Notes under the pieces: generated by a model | What the model saw: only the letters and a program-made list of their open reading frames with translations | The model's database searches: none | Told to the model about the DNA's origin: nothing | Assembly (NCBI GenBank): GCA_003242115.1 | Contig: QBMP01000142.1 | Span: forward strand, 1-10,827 | Length of the DNA: 10,827 nucleotides | Direction of reading: 5' to 3' | Source of the DNA: Phormidesmis priestleyi | GTDB taxonomy: Bacteria > Cyanobacteriota > Cyanobacteriia > Phormidesmidales > Phormidesmidaceae | Program-made: the position numbers and the translations under genes | Shown here: positions 8,065-10,827 of the stretch, piece by piece | How positions within the stretch are numbered: the stretch's first letter is position 1 | Layout of the letters: every line of letters begins with the position of its first letter

Positions 8065-8613
8065 ATGATGATTCAGACTATATATGCGGTTGTCGCTTTC
8101 CTTGTCGCCAGTAGGCTTTTACTTCAGCTTCCGGCATCGATAGTTGGCTTAATAGATTTTCTCTACATTGGCTTTCCGGCAGGAATAGTCGGTATCTTGC
8201 TGCTGCTATTTCGCGCTAGCACTGGCGCATTGTTCGTGCTGCACGGCTACCCAAAAATCACAAATCTGCGAACCTGGGCAAAAGCTCTGAAGATGCCAGT
8301 GTTCCTCTGCTTTTTATCAGCACTCTCTATGTTTGCAGGTGGCTTTTGCCTCATTGCAGGCTTCCTAACGCCTTTGGCGAGTTTAGCTATTTTTGGCTCT
8401 ATGGCCTTTGCTCTGTTTTTAGAAATGTCTCACGGCAGTCCTTTTGTTGCCCCAGATCCCTTTCAAATTCCAGCGGGGCAGTACGAAGGCCCCAACGGCA
8501 AGGGCGATCCCCCTAGCTATGAAAAAGCGTTTATGTACTGTGTGATGTTGATTGCGATCGCTATTCTCGGCCCTGGCCTATATTCCATTGACGCGCTGCT
8601 GTTTTCACACTGA
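8065..8613 (+). CDS. DoxX-like integral membrane protein
   Basis: The product has 182 residues with about five hydrophobic segments, near residues 6-26, 34-55, 79-100, 103-121 and 155-175. The signature RASTGALFVLHGYPKI (50-65) matches the conserved Arg and HG...K region of DoxX-family membrane proteins. A hydrophilic Pro/Gly-rich loop (about 122-154, APDPFQIPAGQYEGPNGKGD) separates the last two segments. DoxX proteins are linked to quinone or redox processes, but the role of this one is unknown. Its ATG at 8065 overlaps the restored stop of the lactonase gene as ATGA, with GAGG at 8051-8054 as ribosome binding site, so the two are probably one operon and translationally coupled. A second ATG at 8068 is a possible start. 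Confidence 0.85.
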   Translation: MMIQTIYAVVAFLVASRLLLQLPASIVGLIDFLYIGFPAGIVGILLLLFRASTGALFVLHGYPKITNLRTWAKALKMPVFLCFLSALSMFAGGFCLIAGFLTPLASLAIFGSMAFALFLEMSHGSPFVAPDPFQIPAGQYEGPNGKGDPPSYEKAFMYCVMLIAIAILGPGLYSIDALLFSH

Positions 8614-8637
8614 TTAAAAAATATATTCAAAAACTAT

Positions 8638-8661
8638 TTTTCTACGAACTTTTCTATGAAC
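8638..8661. repeat. Tandem 12-bp direct repeat
   Basis: TTTTCTACGAAC (8638-8649) is followed at once by TTTTCTATGAAC (8650-8661), matching at 11 of 12 positions. It lies in the AT-rich gap between the DoxX-like and oxidoreductase genes. It could be a paired regulator site or a slippage product; the sequence does not decide which. Confidence 0.5.
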
Positions 8662-8680
8662 GATAACCACTAAGTACCTG

Positions 8681-8763
8681 TGCAAAGTTAATTACAGAAT
8701 AAGATTTAGTAAAAATTCTAAAACTAGACGATTCAGGCAGAGTCTTTTGTAATTAATTGTGCA
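8681..8763 (+). promoter_or_regulatory. Long imperfect stem reaching the oxidoreductase start codon
   Basis: Bases 8681-8699 pair with 8745-8763 over 19 positions: 16 Watson-Crick pairs, two G-T pairs and one A-G mismatch. The outermost base paired is the A of the ATG at 8763. The 45-base loop contains a smaller TTTAG/CTAAA stem. No Shine-Dalgarno sequence is visible before this start. If transcription begins upstream of 8681, the fold would place the start codon at the base of a long AU-rich stem, which could limit translation. It could instead be paired protein sites. Confidence 0.4.
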
Positions 8764-9551
8764 TGACTACTTATGACATCATCATCGGCACAGGCGCAGG
8801 CGGTGGCACGCTAGCTCATCAGCTTGCCCCCACCGGCAAGCGCATTCTCATCCTTGAGCGTGGCGACTTTCTCCCACAAGAAAAAGAAAACTGGAACCCT
8901 GAATCGGTTTATCAAAAGAGCCGCTACTACACCCACGAGGAAAAGTGGATGGATAAAGCAGGCGAAGAATTTAGCCCGCAAACCTGTTACTGGGTGGGCG
9001 GTAATGCCAAAGTCTATGGGTCAGCCCTGCTCCGCCTGCGAGAAAGAGATTTTGAAACTGGTCAGCATAAAAGCGGCATTTCACCGGCATGGCCACTTAA
9101 ATATCGAGATTTTGAACCCTACTATGCCCAGGCCGAAAAGCTTTTTGATGTTCACGGTCAGCGCGGCGAAGATCCAACAGAACCTCCCGCTAGCGGCGAC
9201 TATCCTTATCCACCGGCTCTCCACGAACCGGCCATGCAAAAGATTGCCAACAACATTAAAGCTGAGGGCTACCATCCCTTTCACCTACCTGTCGGCCTAA
9301 AGCTGAGCGAAATCGATAAAACGCTCTCGCAGTGCATCCGCTGCGACACCTGTGATGGCTACCCTTGTCTGGTTCACGGCAAAGCCGACAGCGACGTAAA
9401 CTGCATTCGCCCAACGCGCCATCTCGACAATGTTACATTGCTCACAGGGGCGAAGGTCACTCGGCTACACACCGACGCCTCAGGCCGCGAGGTGAATGCC
9501 GTCAGTGTTGAAATGAGTGTTGAAATGAGTGTGGAAATAGGTAATAGGTGA
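8763..9551 (+). CDS. GMC-family FAD oxidoreductase, N-terminal part (frameshifted)
   Basis: This 262-residue frame carries the FAD-binding half of a glucose-methanol-choline oxidoreductase. The Rossmann motif is IIIGTGAGGG (residues 6-15), E32 in LILERGD is placed to bind the ADP ribose, and VGGNAKVYG (78-86) matches the second GMC flavin motif. A cysteine cluster, C191, C194, C197, C202 and C214 (CIRCDTCDGYPC), marks a subfamily whose cysteines may bind a metal or cluster; that is inference. ATG 8763 is chosen over a TTG at 8757 because MTTYDIIIG is a normal family start. The frame ends at TGA 9549-9551 because of a 7-bp duplication; the rest of the enzyme follows in another frame. Alone it lacks the substrate-binding and catalytic half, so it should be inactive unless the frame is restored. 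Confidence 0.88.
   Translation: MTTYDIIIGTGAGGGTLAHQLAPTGKRILILERGDFLPQEKENWNPESVYQKSRYYTHEEKWMDKAGEEFSPQTCYWVGGNAKVYGSALLRLRERDFETGQHKSGISPAWPLKYRDFEPYYAQAEKLFDVHGQRGEDPTEPPASGDYPYPPALHEPAMQKIANNIKAEGYHPFHLPVGLKLSEIDKTLSQCIRCDTCDGYPCLVHGKADSDVNCIRPTRHLDNVTLLTGAKVTRLHTDASGREVNAVSVEMSVEMSVEIGNR
9504..9549 (+). repeat. 12-bp repeats plus a 7-bp tandem duplication that breaks the GMC gene
   Basis: AGTGTTGAAATG occurs twice in tandem (9504-9515, 9516-9527), followed by a 10-of-12 third copy (9528-9539), encoding SVEM SVEM SVEI in frame. Overlapping its end, AATAGGT is perfectly duplicated (9536-9542, 9543-9549). Removing one copy gives GTG GAA ATA GGT GAC GAG CAG and a single open frame across both halves of the enzyme. 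The duplication therefore accounts exactly for the break and looks like replication slippage. Confidence 0.9.
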
Positions 9552-10395
9552 CGAGCAGCGCCGCTTCTCCGCTGACATTGTTGTGGTTGCCTGTGGCGCT
9601 ATCAACTCGGCTGTGCTGCTATTGCGTTCTGCTAGCGATCAGCATCCTAACGGCCTTGCTAACCGCTCCGATCAGGTAGGCCGCAATTTTATGAAGCACA
9701 TGTCTACGGCGGTGGTAGCACTGAGCGCTAAGCCCAATCCATCCGTGCATCAAAAGACGATTGGCCTTAACGACTTTTACTGGGGCGAGCCTGACTTTCC
9801 GTACCCGATGGGCATGGTGCAAAACACCGGCAACGTCAAAGGCGGCATGATCCCGGCTGACGCACCACCGCTATTAGCCCCCTTTGTAAAATTCACGCCA
9901 GAAACGGTGCTAGAGATACTCGCAGCGCACTCAACCGGCTGGTGGCTACAGACTGAAGACTTGCCGAGTGCTGACAATCGAGTGCGGGTGGTGAATGGCC
10001 AGACTCACTTGGACTATACGCCGCATGATGTCGAGGCGCGCGATCGCCTGATTCACCGCTGGACTTCTGTCATCAAAAATACCGACAAACATACCAAACA
10101 CATCATTCCTTTCGGGCTGTATCCCCGCACCCTTCAACCGCTTGCCGCCGTTGCCCATCAGTGCGGCACCTGTCGCTTTGGCACCGATCCCGACACCTCT
10201 GTCCTCAATCTCAACTGCCAAACTCACGATGTCGAAAATCTCTATGTCATTGACGGCAGCTTTTTCCCTTCAAACTCCGGCGTTAACCCGACTCTGACGA
10301 TTGTCGCGAATGCCATTCGAGTCGCAGAGCATTTAAAGCAGCGGCTCAATGTCGCAAGCGTTCGTGAGCTATCTAGCGAATTGTCTATGGTTTAA
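9552..10395 (+). CDS. GMC-family FAD oxidoreductase, C-terminal part (frameshifted)
   Basis: This is the continuation of the oxidoreductase gene in the shifted frame. Similarity begins at DEQRRFSADIVVVACGAINS; the first usable start inside it is a GTG at 9583, giving 270 residues, but it has no ribosome binding site and falls within a core strand. FSADIVVVACGAINSAVLLL is the third flavin-contacting region of GMC enzymes. The C-terminal domain has the expected catalytic pair: His at 10156-10158 (AHQCGTCRFG) and Asn in SNSGVNPTLTI, plus the DGSFFPS signature. With one 7-bp copy removed, 8763-10395 encodes 541 residues, normal for the family. The enzyme would oxidise an alcohol or sugar with FAD; substrate and electron acceptor are unknown. 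Confidence 0.85.
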
Positions 10396-10396
10396 A

Positions 10397-10425
10397 GCGA
10401 TGGTCTAAGGCGTAGTTTAGATCGC
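10397..10425 (+). terminator. Possible terminator after the GMC gene
   Basis: GCGA (10397-10400) and TCTAA (10404-10408) pair with TTAGA (10417-10421) and TCGC (10422-10425), with a 3-base TGG bulge and an 8-base loop. A T-rich stretch with repeated TTGTT words follows (about 10429-10466). The stem starts one base after the stop codon. The bulge and low GC content make it weaker than a standard intrinsic terminator. Confidence 0.4.
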
Positions 10426-10485
10426 ATCATTTTGTTGTTTTTGTTGTTTTCATATGTTGTTGTTTCGGACAAAAGGAGAATCATC

Positions 10486-10788
10486 ATGAGTTCTGATCCG
10501 TCGAAAATTGAGCCCGCTGTTGAGCCGCTGCCTGAAAAATCTGCTCAGCCCGCTCAGTCTGAACACCATTCGCTGAAGACAGCTATAGGCGCGGTCAGTG
10601 GCGGTATTGTGGGCGCTGTGATTGGTCGAGGCATAGGTGGGAAAGGAGGTGGAGCGATCGGAGCCGTAGCCGGTGCGATCACTGGCGGACTCATGGGCGA
10701 GATTGCCGCTGATGACCTAATCGCCCTAGAACAGCAAGCCGCAGAAGCATTAGGCGAAGCCTCTGGAGAGAATAGGCTTGTTGGGTAA
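10486..10788 (+). CDS. Small glycine-zipper protein
   Basis: The product is 100 residues. Start ATG 10486 is chosen over an upstream ATG at 10432 because AAGGAG (10473-10478) lies seven bases before it; the upstream extension is encoded by the T/G-rich repeat stretch. Residues 1-30 are Pro/Glu/Ser-rich and hydrophilic. Residues about 33-73 are two small-residue hydrophobic segments with repeated GxxxG spacing (AIGAVSGGIVGAVIG and GGGAIGAVAGAITGGLMG) joined by a GGK turn, the pattern of glycine-zipper proteins that pack in or on membranes. The tail (about 75-100) is acidic and probably helical. No signal peptide or lipobox is seen. Family-level function is unknown; such proteins have been linked to envelope or stress roles. 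The gene is 90 bases after the oxidoreductase and, if the terminator at 10397 works, has its own promoter. Confidence 0.82.
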   Translation: MSSDPSKIEPAVEPLPEKSAQPAQSEHHSLKTAIGAVSGGIVGAVIGRGIGGKGGGAIGAVAGAITGGLMGEIAADDLIALEQQAAEALGEASGENRLVG

Positions 10789-10800
10789 TAAAAAGGCGTG

Positions 10801-10826
10801 AGGAGACAAGGCTTTGCCGGTTTCCT
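10801..10826 (+). terminator. Possible terminator after the glycine-zipper gene
   Basis: AGGAGAC (10801-10807) can pair with GTTTCCT (10820-10826), with one G-T pair, and GGC (10810-10812) with GCC (10816-10818) around a TTT loop, with small internal bulges. It begins 13 bases after the stop codon. Any T-run is cut off by the window edge, so the call is tentative. Confidence 0.4.
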
Positions 10827-10827
10827 T

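Noticed and set aside
8614..8640. AT-rich A-run and T-run as a terminator after the DoxX-like gene
   Set aside because: The only pairing is AAAAA with TTTTT, with no GC stem, so it cannot be called an intrinsic terminator.
8757..8759. TTG start for the GMC oxidoreductase
   Set aside because: It adds only two residues (MC) before a normal ATG start and has no better ribosome binding site.
10432..10485. 18-residue N-terminal extension of the glycine-zipper protein that resembles a signal peptide
   Set aside because: It is encoded by a T/G-rich repeat stretch and lacks a ribosome binding site, whereas the ATG at 10486 has a well-spaced AAGGAG.

Overview
The window looks like a stretch of cyanobacterial chromosome. 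At least 13 copies of the octamer palindrome GCGATCGC (HIP1, typical of many cyanobacteria) are scattered through both coding strands, for example at 309, 1235 and 8552. The protein families also fit: a giant choice-of-anchor I / nuclease / 5'-nucleotidase protein, an SMP-30 lactonase, DoxX and a Cys-rich GMC oxidoreductase. I cannot name a species.

Left part (1 to about 6533, minus strand): one very large extracellular-type multidomain protein, leftward, running off the left edge. From its N-terminus it has a choice-of-anchor I beta-propeller-like region, a lamin-tail-like domain, a Gly/Asn linker and an ExeM-type OB-fold region. After a single-base frameshift at 3729-3734 it continues with the ExeM/NucH endonuclease domain, a UshA-type metallophosphatase with a CHRD domain inserted in it, a 5'-nucleotidase C-terminal domain, and a further beta-rich C-terminal region. 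The combined activities (DNA/RNA cleavage, then dephosphorylation of nucleotides) suggest phosphate or nucleotide scavenging. A two-repeat candidate Pho box lies just upstream (6587-6605).

Middle (6534-7088): a 555-bp non-coding divergent region between the leftward giant gene and the rightward genes. It holds the candidate Pho box, a TCACAAA/TTTGTGA inverted repeat, a decayed C-terminal scrap of an IS66-family transposase, a triple GTTAC repeat and a perfect 9-bp-arm inverted repeat.

Right part (7089-10788, plus strand): an SMP-30/gluconolactonase-like gene coupled by an ATGA overlap (in its restored frame) to a DoxX-like membrane protein gene; a GMC oxidoreductase gene split by a 7-bp tandem duplication; and a small glycine-zipper protein with a strong ribosome binding site. 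A lactonase next to a flavin-dependent alcohol/sugar dehydrogenase suggests oxidation of a sugar or alcohol followed by lactone hydrolysis, but no substrate can be read from the sequence.

The most striking feature is that three of the five genes each carry one frame lesion, of three different kinds: an extra G in a GGG run, a missing A in an A6 run, and a 7-bp tandem duplication. Each is exactly reversible to a continuous family-typical protein. Together with the transposase scrap this suggests either a decaying locus or, for the two homopolymer cases, sequence errors. I see no clearly new defence or mobile system here.
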